From an uncultured Bacteroidales bacterium (lineage in GTDB: Bacteria; Bacteroidota; Bacteroidia; Bacteroidales; Paludibacteraceae), in NCBI GenBank assembly GCA_934692905.1, contig CAKUUM010000013.1, positions 1 through 41,652 on the forward strand: a DNA stretch of 41,652 nt, given 5' to 3'. Of this stretch, positions 33,828-41,652 are shown piece by piece. The notes under the pieces were generated by a model that worked only from the letters and a program-made list of their open reading frames with translations, was not told the DNA's origin and ran no database searches. The translations under genes and the position numbers were made by a program. The stretch's first letter is position 1. Each line of letters begins with the position of its first letter.

Positions 33828-34988
33828 TTATAGGCTTTCGCCAGTGTCCGATTGCCCTTGTGTGAAATCCGTGGGGGAGCAGCCTGTGATGGCAGAGAAA
33901 TTGCGCCAGGCACTGGTGCGTGAGCGGTAGCCCGCATCGTAGAACAAGTTCTGCAGATTCTGATGGGGAGCGGAATGCAGTTGTTCCTGAATATAGGCGA
34001 CCCGGCGGCGGTTAATCATGTCGGGGTAACTGTCGTAGCCTAAATACTTGATGGCTAACTGGCAATACCGCCGATTGGTGCCGACAAGGCGTATCAAGTC
34101 TGCCTGTGTGAGGTCAGGGTTCTGCCAAACATCCGGGTTTTGCATGGCTTCGGTGAGCCGCTTTGCCACTTCCTGGATAACATCGGGCACCTCTTGAGAC
34201 GGGAGGGGGGCGGTGGTCTCCTGTATGGGGCTTTCGGGTTCAACCACAGGGGGTGTGTAGGTGCTATCGATTTTATCGTCCGGGACCCGCAGACGGATAG
34301 CCAACTCGATGTACAGAATCAGTATGGTGACGGCTGTATAGAGCGCTTCGTGTGCCACATTCGCCCAAAAGAGCCGTAGTCCGCGGCTGCCGAAGTAAGT
34401 GATTGTCATACACATCGTTATGACAACAACGGCGTGTATCCACGGAAGGGGGGCACTGCTATTGCGCCAGTTGTGCTGCATGACCAACAACCACACGCCA
34501 TAGGGGATGTAGATAAAAGTGAGCAGAATCCGCAACCATACGTTGGGTTCGTGGATATAAGCGGCGACATCACTGAGAGAATGCAACGGGCGTATGGCGA
34601 AATGCTCGCCGATAATCAGCGAGGCAGATAGTATCAGCCACGGCAGGAGCATGGTAACTATCCGTTTGATGTTCAGCCATTTAGGTCGCAGGACTTCCAC
34701 CGGGTAGAGCAGAAGCAGGAAGAAAATGGCGAACCCGCAAAGGATAATCGTCGGATCCAACAACAAGAACCCGCCTGAGTATTGCGGAGCCCATAGGGCA
34801 ATGACAATCTCGCCGACAGAGGCGATGGCGGAAGCGGCAAAAAAAAGTGCAATGAAAAGTCGCGAGCGGTCGTTCTGCTGGCGGTGTTTGGCAAACATGA
34901 TACACGCCGCAACCGCCTGTATCAGCACGTGCACCCCGAACATGATGAGGGTGATGAGGTCGGTATGTAGCGGCTGCGTCAGCGTCAT
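33828..34988 (-). CDS. Membrane-anchored AraC-type regulator
   Basis: About 386 residues from ATG 34988 (MTLTQPLHTD). Roughly seven hydrophobic helices span 10-240 (LITLIMFGVHVLIQAVAACIMF, 'LFIALFFAASAIASVGEIVIALW', and so on). A Pro/Glu-rich linker (about 250-280) leads into a C-terminal AraC-type helix-turn-helix ('LTQADLIRLVGTNRRYCQLAIKYLGYDSYPDMINRRRVAYIQEQL', 'NLFYDAGYRSRTSAWRNFSAITGCSPTDF'). This fused membrane sensor-regulator form is common in Bacteroidetes. The start was chosen because the -7 box at 35007-35014 lies just before it; the longer frame to 35108 crosses the promoter. It is divergent from murI. Signal and targets are unknown. Confidence 0.85.
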   Translation of the reverse strand: MTLTQPLHTDLITLIMFGVHVLIQAVAACIMFAKHRQQNDRSRLFIALFFAASAIASVGEIVIALWAPQYSGGFLLLDPTIILCGFAIFFLLLLYPVEVLRPKWLNIKRIVTMLLPWLILSASLIIGEHFAIRPLHSLSDVAAYIHEPNVWLRILLTFIYIPYGVWLLVMQHNWRNSSAPLPWIHAVVVITMCMTITYFGSRGLRLFWANVAHEALYTAVTILILYIELAIRLRVPDDKIDSTYTPPVVEPESPIQETTAPLPSQEVPDVIQEVAKRLTEAMQNPDVWQNPDLTQADLIRLVGTNRRYCQLAIKYLGYDSYPDMINRRRVAYIQEQLHSAPHQNLQNLFYDAGYRSRTSAWRNFSAITGCSPTDFTQGQSDTGESL

Positions 34989-35006
34989 ATTTTGCAGTAT
35001 AGTGCG

Positions 35007-35038
35007 CAAAGGTACACCTTTTTCCGCACTTATGCAAA
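35007..35038 (-). promoter_or_regulatory. Promoter of the AraC-type gene
   Basis: TTTG (35035-35038), 20 nt, TACCTTTG (35007-35014), minus strand. It lies back to back with the murI promoter. Confidence 0.82.
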
Positions 35039-35068
35039 TCCATGATGAATCCTTTTGGGCGAAAAAAC

Positions 35069-35099
35069 TTGCATATCCGAAGTTTTTTTTGTACTTTTG
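35069..35099 (+). promoter_or_regulatory. Promoter of murI
   Basis: TTG (35069-35071), 20 nt, TACTTTTG (35092-35099), about 28 nt before ATG 35128. Confidence 0.82.
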
Positions 35100-35127
35100 T
35101 AGTCGCAAAAGAAAACTAAAAGCGTGT

Positions 35128-35997
35128 ATGATAGGCGTTTTTGACAGCGGTTACGGTGGCCTGACCATCTTGCGAGAGATACGCAAGGTGCTGCCGATGT
35201 ACGATTATCTGTACCTCGGCGATAATGCACGTGCCCCGTACGGAACGCGGTCGTTTGAGGTGATATACGAATACACGCTGCAGGCAGTGCGTTATCTGGA
35301 GGGGCAGGGGTGCAGTCTGATTATTCTGGCGTGCAATACCGCCAGCGCAAAGGCTTTGCGCTCGATACAACAGCGTGATATAGACCCCGAACGATTGCGC
35401 GTGCTGGGCGTGATACGTCCCACGGCTGAGGTGGCTCCGCTACGCACAAGGACAGGGCATATCGGCATCCTGGCTACGCCGGGGACAGTGTCATCGGAGA
35501 GTTATGTGATGGAATTGTATCACCAAACCCCCGACATCGTCGTCACGCAACAGGCTTGCCCGATGTGGGTGCCACTGATTGAGGCTGGGGAACACAAGTA
35601 CCAAGGGGCGGATTACTTTGTGGAAAAATATATCACGCAACTGCTTGCCAAAGACCCGAAGATTGACACAATCATCTTGGGGTGCACGCATTACCCGCTG
35701 CTGCTGCCGAAGATTGAGGCGTTTGTGGCGGGAACGGGCATAGAGGTGATGGCGCAAGGGGAGATTGTGGCACGCAGTTTGGAGGATTATCTAAGGCGTC
35801 ATGCCGACATTGCCGAACGAATAAGCCGTCCGATGGCGCTGCCGTGGGACGAGAAAAAGGCGTGGAACCCCTCCGTATTGTCAGGAGAAGGGGTGGGGAA
35901 GGTGACCTATTTGACCACAGAGTCTGAAGAGAAATTCGTGGATTCGGCTTCGCTGTTTCTGGCGGAACCTATCACAGCACACCATATAGAATTGTAA
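35128..35997 (+). CDS. murI: Glutamate racemase
   Basis: 289 residues, starting MIGVFDSGYGGLT. It makes D-glutamate from L-glutamate for peptidoglycan in the cytoplasm. Seen: Asp6 in FDSG, the YLGDNARAPYG segment, catalytic Cys69 in ACNTASA, and the second catalytic Cys186 with His188 in GCTHYP. Length is normal for the family. The C-terminus carries an extra tail of about 40 residues ending 'FVDSASLFLAEPITAHHIEL', as seen in many Bacteroidetes MurI. The start was chosen from the conserved N-terminus and the promoter at 35069-35099. Confidence 0.96.
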   Translation: MIGVFDSGYGGLTILREIRKVLPMYDYLYLGDNARAPYGTRSFEVIYEYTLQAVRYLEGQGCSLIILACNTASAKALRSIQQRDIDPERLRVLGVIRPTAEVAPLRTRTGHIGILATPGTVSSESYVMELYHQTPDIVVTQQACPMWVPLIEAGEHKYQGADYFVEKYITQLLAKDPKIDTIILGCTHYPLLLPKIEAFVAGTGIEVMAQGEIVARSLEDYLRRHADIAERISRPMALPWDEKKAWNPSVLSGEGVGKVTYLTTESEEKFVDSASLFLAEPITAHHIEL

Positions 35998-36052
35998 GAA
36001 TGGGCGGGAAAGATAACCGCGGGTGGGGACATGGGTGCCTCAGCCGCAGTAT

Positions 36053-36161
36053 AACCTTGCGACAAGGTCGGCGGAATCACATACTAATCACATACTAATC
36101 ACATACTAACCACATACTAATCACATACACTTAGCCCGAGAAATACACGACAAAGAATGCG
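36053..36161 (-). repeat. Dispersed intergenic repeat, copy 3 (five 11-bp units, inverted)
   Basis: Five 11-bp units at 36074-36128. On the minus strand it has the same flanks as copies 1 and 2 (TCGGGCTAAGT before, CCGCCGACCTTGTCGCAAGG after). It lies between the convergent murI and gapdh genes. Confidence 0.9.
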
Positions 36162-36217
36162 CAAAGCACAGGACATGGCGCGCACTGGTTGTTGCCGGTT
36201 AGAGACAGCGGGCTGAC

Positions 36218-36264
36218 AACAATAAAAACAGCGAGAGGACTGCTGTTGAGCAATCCTCCCGTCT
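36218..36264 (-). terminator. Terminator of the gapdh gene
   Basis: An imperfect stem between AGCGAGAGGACTGCT and AGCAATCCTCCCGTCT, followed on the minus strand by TTTTTATTG. It lies just downstream of the gapdh stop. Confidence 0.65.
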
Positions 36265-36298
36265 CTACATTTTTATGAAAAACAAAATCAGTACGGAA

Positions 36299-37309
36299 TT
36301 AGCCGTTTACCTTAGCCATGTGAGCAATGAGATCAAGCACCTTATTGGAGTAGCCAATCTCATTGTCGTACCAAGAAACGACTTTGACGAACTTGTCGGT
36401 GAGATATACACCTGCGTTAGCGTCGAAGATAGAGGTGAGCGTGCAGCCGAGGAAGTCGCTGGATACCACAGCATCCTCTGTGTAGCCGAGTACGCCCTTG
36501 AGTTCGCCTTCGCTTGCCTCTTTCATAGCAGCGCAGATAGCCTCTTTAGTAGCAGGCTTCTCGAGGTTGACGGTGAGGTCAACTACGCTGACATCCAGAG
36601 TAGGAACACGCATAGAGATACCGGTGAGTTTGCCGTTGAGTTCAGGGATAACTTTGCCTACTGCCTTAGCAGCACCCGTAGTGGAAGGAATGATGTTGCC
36701 CGAAGCAGCACGACCACCACGCCAGTCTTTCATCGAAGGACCGTCAACGGTCTTCTGGGTAGCGGTGGTAGAGTGAACGGTGGTCATAAGACCATTGACG
36801 ATACCGAACTTGTCGTTGAGCACCTTGGCGATAGGAGCCAAACAGTTGGTGGTGCAAGAGGCGTTGGATACGAACTGGGTACCCTTGACATAGGTCTTCT
36901 CGTTCACACCGCAAACGAACATAGGCGTGTCGTCCTTGGAGGGAGCGGACATTACTACGTATTTGGCACCTGCGTTGATATGAGCCTGAGCTTTCTCTTT
37001 GGTCAGGAAGAGACCGGTGGACTCAACTACGTACTCTGCGCCAACCTCGTTCCATGCGAGTTCGTTGGGGTCTTTGCAAGCGGTAACGCGGATAGCCTTG
37101 CCGTTTACAATCAGTTTGCTGTTCTCGACATCCGCCTCGATGGTGCCGTCGAAAGCACCGTGCATGGTGTCGTACTTGAGCATATAAGCCAGATAATCAA
37201 CAGGACAAAGGTCGTTGATACCAACGATTTCAATGTCATTACGTTTTTGAGCAGCACGGAAAACAAAACGTCCGATACGGCCAAAGCCGTTAATACCTAC
37301 TTTTGTCAT
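36299..37309 (-). CDS. gap: Type I glyceraldehyde-3-phosphate dehydrogenase
   Basis: 336 residues. It oxidises glyceraldehyde 3-phosphate to 1,3-bisphosphoglycerate in glycolysis, in the cytoplasm. Seen: the NAD-binding GINGFGRIGR (5-14), catalytic Cys152 in SNASCTTNCLAP, and His178 in MTTVHSTTATQ. Also present are 'RGGRAASGNIIPSTTGAAKAVG' and the C-terminal SWYDNEIGYSNK. Length and all key residues are normal. It is monocistronic, with a -7 box at 37359-37366 and a terminator downstream. Confidence 0.97.
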   Translation of the reverse strand: MTKVGINGFGRIGRFVFRAAQKRNDIEIVGINDLCPVDYLAYMLKYDTMHGAFDGTIEADVENSKLIVNGKAIRVTACKDPNELAWNEVGAEYVVESTGLFLTKEKAQAHINAGAKYVVMSAPSKDDTPMFVCGVNEKTYVKGTQFVSNASCTTNCLAPIAKVLNDKFGIVNGLMTTVHSTTATQKTVDGPSMKDWRGGRAASGNIIPSTTGAAKAVGKVIPELNGKLTGISMRVPTLDVSVVDLTVNLEKPATKEAICAAMKEASEGELKGVLGYTEDAVVSSDFLGCTLTSIFDANAGVYLTDKFVKVVSWYDNEIGYSNKVLDLIAHMAKVNG

Positions 37310-37358
37310 AATCGTAATATTTTAATGAGTTAAATTTCTTCTTTCTTTTTTGCGGGTG

Positions 37359-37366
37359 CAAAATTA
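37359..37366 (-). promoter_or_regulatory. -7 box of gap
   Basis: TAATTTTG on the minus strand, about 50 nt before the start codon. The -33 region is T-rich without a clear TTG. Confidence 0.6.
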
Positions 37367-37453
37367 CACAAAATCCTATAAACACGAAAATAATTTTTCT
37401 ATTTGCTATGTAGGGTTTGCATTTTTATGTTGTGCAGCACATTTTGGGACATT

Positions 37454-39739
37454 CTACACTTTTAGGTTCAATCCGATGAAATAGGTACGCGGCAATGCCG
37501 GTCCGTAGATGTATCCGGCATCTCGGTTGACACCTTTATCGAGGTCGGGCTGATACACATTAAAGATGTTTTTAATGCCGCAATTAAGTTCGAGGCAATA
37601 GGTTTTATACAAGTGTATATCATACGCCAATTTGGCTCCGAACTCCCAAAAAGGTTTCGTGCACACTTCTTCATCTTGAGGAATATATCCTGCAAAGTGC
37701 TGCACGAGCATGTTACCGGAGGCTTTGCCGTTGAGTGCAATGGAGAATTCGCGGACGGGCTTGACCGTCAGAATCATATACGCATAGTTGTCGGGGGTCC
37801 GGAACATACGTTTTTGCGGTGCGATATTCGGGTTGTCGCTCCATGTAAGGCTCTCGGTGTAGCGGCTTTTTTGGAAAGTATATCCTGCTTGCAGCGAGAC
37901 AATGTCCTTGTATGCGAATTTGCCCTCGGCATTGAGTCCTGCGACATACGCACCATTCGCATTGGTACGCACCATGAGGAGGTTGCCATCGTCGTCATGC
38001 CCTTCGGTACGCAAGAAAAAGACATCGTCAAGATAATTGAAGAACCCCTCTAACGTAAGGTTCAGTTCAGAATGTCTGAACGTTTGGTAATAGTCGGCAC
38101 TGAAGAATGCACTGTGTGATTTCTCGGGTTTCAGGTTAGGGTCTAATGATATGAGCGATACATTCCCCCCGACAGCATCAACATGCAGGTCTTCATCATA
38201 GGCTTGCGGTGCACGGTAACCGGCTGAGTATGAAGTACGTAGTACTATGCCTCTGTATGGTGCATAGCGAAAACTGACCCGCGGTACAACCATCGGCATA
38301 CGTAGCAGGTTGTGTTTCTCGACGCGAAGTCCGACATTTGCACTCCACACATCGTTTTTCCACTCGTTCTGTGCCAACATAGAGACCAAATGTACCGTTT
38401 GATAGAAATCGCGGTGATAGCCTAAAATTTTGTCGTGCAGATGGTTGTAGGTATATTCCGTCCCGATGGTTAGTTCGGCAGGCATTTTTCCGCAAGAATA
38501 CAGAAAGTGATACTGCGCTCCCGTAACCACGGTGATGTCATGGGAACGTCCATATCCGTTGGGGTCTTTTGGGGCTCCGAAATAACTCTCTCTGTTGACG
38601 TTTTGTGCAGAAGCGAATACTTTGAGGTGATGTTTCTCATTGGCGGAAAAATAGTCATAGGTTAGAGACCCCGCATCGATATTATGACGCAGTTGCTCTG
38701 CAATATCGGCAAGATGAGGCTCCAAATCAAAGAGGTTACCTCCTCTTCGGAACTCAGTAACATGGTGATATTCCGCTGTCAGTTTGGAGTAGTTGGTGAT
38801 TTTGAAGAAAGAGCGTACTCCTGCTGTGGTGCTATTCAGTTTTGGAATATCCGAAAACCCGTCATTGTCGTGGTCGTATTGGTTACGGTTACGTTGCACC
38901 GCAAAAAGAAATGCCCCTATCTTTTGATTTTCGGAGATGACTGAAGCATTGAGGGTGGTGTTGATGTCATACGCATTGCGGCGCAACATGGATGATGTGT
39001 TGCTGAGGTTGATAAAGTTGCGTGTAGGTTCCTTGGTAACGATATTTACCACACCAGCAATGGCATTTGCGCCATAGAGTGCGGAACCACCGCCACGTAC
39101 CACCTCTACATGGTCCACCATGCCTGTCGGTATCTGGTCCAACCCATAGACTGCAGCCAGCGATGAGAATATAGGTCGTGAGTCTATCAGCATTTCCGAG
39201 TATTGCCCTTCCATACCGTTTATGCGCAATTTCGTCTGCCCGCAGTTGGCACACGTCTGCTCCACGCGCACACCCGGCGTGTAGTTCAGAGCATCTGCCA
39301 TACACGCAGCAGAGGTAGTCTCAAACAAGACCGGTGGTATGACATTTAGTATTGTGGACGACTCTTTCTTCTTCGATTCATAGCGGTCTGCCGTAACGAC
39401 CACATTGCCCAGCACCAAGACATCCTCTTCCATTTCGACATTCATCTCTGTGGACTTGTTGGCGGTGATAATGACTTCCAACTCTAAGGTTTTGTATCCC
39501 ACGTACGAGAACGACACCACATGTCTTCCTACCGGCAGGTTTTTCAGGAAATAGTGTCCTGACTCGTCGGTAACACCACCGATAGATGTGTTCTTGACCT
39601 GCACGGTTACAAAGGGCATATGTTCTCCCGTACGCATATTCAGCACATGTCCAAATAAGTTGGCATCATACTGGGCGTACACAACGGTTGGAAGCAGCAG
39701 CCATAGTAGTACGCTGCAAATAGAAACTGACTTTCTCAT
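37454..39739 (-). CDS. TonB-dependent outer-membrane receptor with CarboxypepD_reg-like domain
   Basis: 761 residues with a signal peptide ending VVYAQ. A carboxypeptidase-regulatory-like domain spans about 27-110 (GHVLNMRTGEHMPFVTVQV ... VSFSYVGYKTLELEV). The plug follows ('NVVVTADRYESKKKESS', 'LNYTPGVRVEQTCANCGQTKLRINGMEG', 'VDHVEVVRGGGSALYGANAIAGVVNIVTKEP'), then the barrel, ending in 'YFIGLNLKV'. The CANCG pair in the plug is a recognisable feature of one Bacteroidetes receptor group. The substrate is unknown; iron complexes or haem are usual guesses for this type. It is monocistronic, with the promoter at 39766-39796. Confidence 0.9.
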   Translation of the reverse strand: MRKSVSICSVLLWLLLPTVVYAQYDANLFGHVLNMRTGEHMPFVTVQVKNTSIGGVTDESGHYFLKNLPVGRHVVSFSYVGYKTLELEVIITANKSTEMNVEMEEDVLVLGNVVVTADRYESKKKESSTILNVIPPVLFETTSAACMADALNYTPGVRVEQTCANCGQTKLRINGMEGQYSEMLIDSRPIFSSLAAVYGLDQIPTGMVDHVEVVRGGGSALYGANAIAGVVNIVTKEPTRNFINLSNTSSMLRRNAYDINTTLNASVISENQKIGAFLFAVQRNRNQYDHDNDGFSDIPKLNSTTAGVRSFFKITNYSKLTAEYHHVTEFRRGGNLFDLEPHLADIAEQLRHNIDAGSLTYDYFSANEKHHLKVFASAQNVNRESYFGAPKDPNGYGRSHDITVVTGAQYHFLYSCGKMPAELTIGTEYTYNHLHDKILGYHRDFYQTVHLVSMLAQNEWKNDVWSANVGLRVEKHNLLRMPMVVPRVSFRYAPYRGIVLRTSYSAGYRAPQAYDEDLHVDAVGGNVSLISLDPNLKPEKSHSAFFSADYYQTFRHSELNLTLEGFFNYLDDVFFLRTEGHDDDGNLLMVRTNANGAYVAGLNAEGKFAYKDIVSLQAGYTFQKSRYTESLTWSDNPNIAPQKRMFRTPDNYAYMILTVKPVREFSIALNGKASGNMLVQHFAGYIPQDEEVCTKPFWEFGAKLAYDIHLYKTYCLELNCGIKNIFNVYQPDLDKGVNRDAGYIYGPALPRTYFIGLNLKV

Positions 39740-39765
39740 AGCATAATAGTTTTACAATACGAGCG

Positions 39766-39796
39766 CAAAGTTACTACGCATTTGAGACGAAATCAA
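39766..39796 (-). promoter_or_regulatory. Promoter of the TonB receptor gene
   Basis: TTG (39794-39796), 20 nt, TAACTTTG (39766-39773), minus strand. Confidence 0.78.
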
Positions 39797-39820
39797 TACC
39801 GAATAATAGGTATTTTACAG

Positions 39821-40459
39821 TTATTTTCTGCCGAAATCCGCCGGTATTTCGCCCCATGAGTTGGTGTCCCATTTATATATATGTGTGGTATAGGTGTTGT
39901 CAAGGAGCCATTTTTCGGCAGCACGTACGGCGAGCAGGAGGTCCTGGTTCTTGGCGTTCCAGTCGAGTTTGGTCTTGCATTGCTTTTGCCGTATCCACGA
40001 GATGGCGATTTTGCTGTCGGAATAGAGCACCCACGGGAGGTCGTGCGCCTTGAGGTATGCCAGTCCGAGGACAATGGCAAGGAACTCACCGATGTTGTTG
40101 GTGCCCCGCTGATAGGGTCCGCGGTGGAAGACCTGCGTGCCCGTGTCGGCAATCACACCGCGAAACTCCAGCACGCCCGGGTTGCCCGAGCAGGCTGCAT
40201 CGACCGCGAGGGCGGGCAAGACAGGCTGTTTGGCGGCATGGGAACGGGAGGGTGCGGGTTTGGGTTGCGCAGGGGGAGAATAGGAGATATGCGCTTCCCA
40301 ACCATCTGAAAGGGCTTGTTCCGCTTCGGCGCGTGTAGCAAACCCCTTGTACTTGGCAGTGGTGCCCTTGACCTGCGCCTCGCAGTCGTGCCACGAGTCG
40401 TAGATACCAGGGGTGCGCCCCTGCCAGACGACGTAAAACTTGGACTTTGGTTTTGCCAT
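39821..40459 (-). CDS. rnhA: Viroplasmin-RNase HI protein
   Basis: 212 residues. The N-terminal viroplasmin/caulimovirus-type domain (about 5-50: KFYVVWQGRTPGIYDSW ... KGFATRAEAEQAL) binds nucleic acid in relatives. A proline-rich linker leads to an RNase H domain from about 84, with the four acidic residues Asp87 (AVDAACSGNPG), Glu125 (GEFLAI), Asp148 (YSDSK) and Asp208 (IPADF). It cleaves RNA in RNA-DNA hybrids. This architecture is standard in Bacteroidales. The promoter is at 40504-40535 and overlaps a perfect inverted repeat. Confidence 0.93.
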   Translation of the reverse strand: MAKPKSKFYVVWQGRTPGIYDSWHDCEAQVKGTTAKYKGFATRAEAEQALSDGWEAHISYSPPAQPKPAPSRSHAAKQPVLPALAVDAACSGNPGVLEFRGVIADTGTQVFHRGPYQRGTNNIGEFLAIVLGLAYLKAHDLPWVLYSDSKIAISWIRQKQCKTKLDWNAKNQDLLLAVRAAEKWLLDNTYTTHIYKWDTNSWGEIPADFGRK

Positions 40460-40503
40460 ATGTAGAAAGGCTGTGTGGGGTTAGTTATATTTATTTCCTT
40501 GTG

Positions 40504-40535
40504 CAAAGGTACGCTAAAAATGTTGATATAACAAA
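40504..40535 (-). promoter_or_regulatory. Promoter of the RNase H gene
   Basis: TTTG (40532-40535), 20 nt, TACCTTTG (40504-40511), minus strand. Confidence 0.8.
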
Positions 40536-40545
40536 TATATCAACA
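40521..40545. promoter_or_regulatory. Operator-like 10-bp inverted repeat over the RNase H promoter
   Basis: TGTTGATATA (40521-40530) and TATATCAACA (40536-40545) are perfect inverted arms with a 5-bp spacer covering the -33 element. It may bind a repressor, and it lies between divergent genes. Confidence 0.6.
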
Positions 40546-40610
40546 CTTTTTGAGACAAAAGCACACAAGGTGTATTCATTGTATCACTGTCTATATGTCG
40601 GTATTATATG

Positions 40611-40643
40611 TTGTATAACATATATTTTTTTTCGGTACATTTG
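40611..40643 (+). promoter_or_regulatory. Probable promoter of the SusC-like gene
   Basis: TTG (40611-40613), 22 nt, TACATTTG (40636-40643), leaving a leader of about 50 nt before ATG 40703. The spacing is slightly longer than in the other promoters here. Confidence 0.6.
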
Positions 40644-40702
40644 CCTGCTTTTTGCGTCTTTATTGATGTAAGGTCATGATTAGACCGTAAACGAATTTGG
40701 AT

Positions 40703-41652
40703 ATGATAAGTAAAAACAAACTTTTTGGGGTTGTGGTCTTGTGTATGCCGTTGTCATGGCAAGCGGTGGCTCAAGACAAAGTGGTGAGCCTTGACTTGCA
40801 ACATGCCTCGCTGCGCGAAGTGATGACTGTTGTCGAGACACAGACCGACTACCGCTTCTCCTACCGTACGGCGGTGCTGGGCAACGACTCTGCCAACATC
40901 ACCATTCAGCGCACCATCCCTGTGCGTGACCTACTCCGCGAGGTGCTGCCGCCGCGCGGTCTGGAGTATGAGATGGCGGGGCAGACCAATATCGTGGTGC
41001 GCCAAGCCGAGAAACCAACAACCGCAGCACCATCCATAGTAAGCGGTACGGTGACAGACAAGCAGGGCGAACCGATTATCGGAGCCAACATCATCATTGC
41101 CGGCACTTCAACGGGAACGATTACTGATTTTGACGGGCACTTCAGTATTGATGCCCATATCGGACAGCACCTGCAGGTTTCGTTTATCGGGTATCAGCCG
41201 CAGGAGTTGGCAGCATCAGCCAATATGCGCGTGGTGCTCACGGAGGACACCGAGCAACTGGACGAGGTGGTTGTCGTGGGGTATGGTATGCAGAAGAAAG
41301 TGAACCTGACGGGTGCGGTCAGCGTGGTGGACGCCAAGGACATCTCCAACCGCTCCGTAGCCAATGCCGCGCAGGCGTTGCAGGGGGCAGACCCGGGACT
41401 GAACATCGTCGCCAACAGCGGTTCGCCCGATGCGGGTATGCAGATCAATATCCGCGGTGTGAGTTCGCTCACGAGCGGTGCTTCGCCCCTTGTGTTGATC
41501 GACGGTGTCGAGGGTAGTCTCAGCCGCCTGAATGCCAACGATATAGAGAGCGTCTCTATCCTCAAAGACGCCAGCGCGTCGGCTATCTATGGTGCAAAAG
41601 CCTCAGCGGGCGTGGTGCTTGTTACCACCAAGAGCGGGGCGGAGGGCAAGGC
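40703..41652 (+). CDS. SusC/RagA-family TonB-linked receptor with STN domain (partial)
   Basis: Starts at ATG 40703 (MISKNKLFGVVVLCMPLSW ... AVAQ signal) and runs open to the window end; 316 residues are visible. An STN/secretin-like domain (about 28-105) is followed by a carboxypeptidase-regulatory-like domain (about 112-185: VSGTVTDKQGEPIIGANIII, 'FIGYQPQEL'). Then come the TonB-box-like DEVVVVGYG and the plug ('LTGAVSVVDAKDI', 'NIRGVSSLTSGASPLVLIDGVEG', 'ILKDASASAIYGAKASAGVVLVTTK'). These are the defining blocks of SusC/RagA importers, which pair with a SusD-like lipoprotein. An N-terminal STN domain suggests control through an anti-sigma/ECF-sigma cascade. The partner genes must lie beyond the window. 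Confidence 0.96.
   Translation, partial: MISKNKLFGVVVLCMPLSWQAVAQDKVVSLDLQHASLREVMTVVETQTDYRFSYRTAVLGNDSANITIQRTIPVRDLLREVLPPRGLEYEMAGQTNIVVRQAEKPTTAAPSIVSGTVTDKQGEPIIGANIIIAGTSTGTITDFDGHFSIDAHIGQHLQVSFIGYQPQELAASANMRVVLTEDTEQLDEVVVVGYGMQKKVNLTGAVSVVDAKDISNRSVANAAQALQGADPGLNIVANSGSPDAGMQINIRGVSSLTSGASPLVLIDGVEGSLSRLNANDIESVSILKDASASAIYGAKASAGVVLVTTKSGAEGK

Overview
The window is chromosomal DNA from a member of the Bacteroidales (phylum Bacteroidota). Supporting signs are a SusC/RagA-type receptor with an N-terminal STN domain, DUF4270 and BtuG-type lipoproteins, three large proteins ending in a type IX secretion (T9SS) sorting domain, a viroplasmin-RNase H protein, and a recurring promoter form (TTG or TTTG, about 20 nt, then TAnnTTTG) that is typical of the Bacteroidetes primary sigma factor. 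I cannot fix the family or genus. No rRNA, tRNA or CRISPR array was seen.

Layout. (1) 1-3.1 kb: a YgjP/M48-like metallopeptidase, convergent with a glycogen-synthase-like protein plus DUF4270 lipoprotein pair. (2) 3.4-16.3 kb, minus strand: exported proteins, namely a 1250-residue T9SS protein, an M6-type metalloprotease, an InlB-repeat protein and a 1825-residue T9SS protein. The last lies directly downstream of an unusually large cobalamin riboswitch and an intrinsic terminator. A 5'-truncated relative of the 1825-residue protein lies just upstream of the riboswitch. (3) 17.7-20.0 kb: a WYL regulator and a class II Fic protein. (4) 20.0-26.2 kb: an AT-rich accessory region with an internally deleted IS4-type element (9-bp target duplication), a possible small GG peptide, two unrecognised genes, a stump of a DnaQ-like exonuclease, a HigB-HigA-SecB-like toxin-antitoxin-chaperone operon with a perfect operator palindrome, and a tandem pair of six-helix membrane proteins. 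(5) 26.3-32.9 kb, minus strand: a corrinoid (vitamin B12) uptake operon, btuB-btuG-like-PKD-type lipoprotein-T9SS propeller, under a second cobalamin riboswitch and terminator. (6) 33.2-41.6 kb: a small outer-membrane barrel, a membrane-anchored AraC-type regulator divergent from murI, gapdh, a TonB receptor, RNase H, and a SusC-like receptor that runs off the end.

How it fits together. Two riboswitch-controlled loci appear to serve corrinoid capture at the cell surface. The 1250-residue protein at 3.4-7.2 kb joins, in one polypeptide, the domain of the PKD-type lipoprotein and a BtuG-like propeller that are separate genes in the btuB operon. This suggests, but does not prove, that the first locus is also corrinoid related.

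The best candidates for new biology are the riboswitch-controlled giant surface protein and its repeat-expanded riboswitch, the toxin-antitoxin-chaperone operon in the accessory region, and the unrecognised gene pair next to it. Dispersed intergenic repeats (three copies of an 11-bp tandem array, two copies of a 34-bp repeat) link several of these loci.
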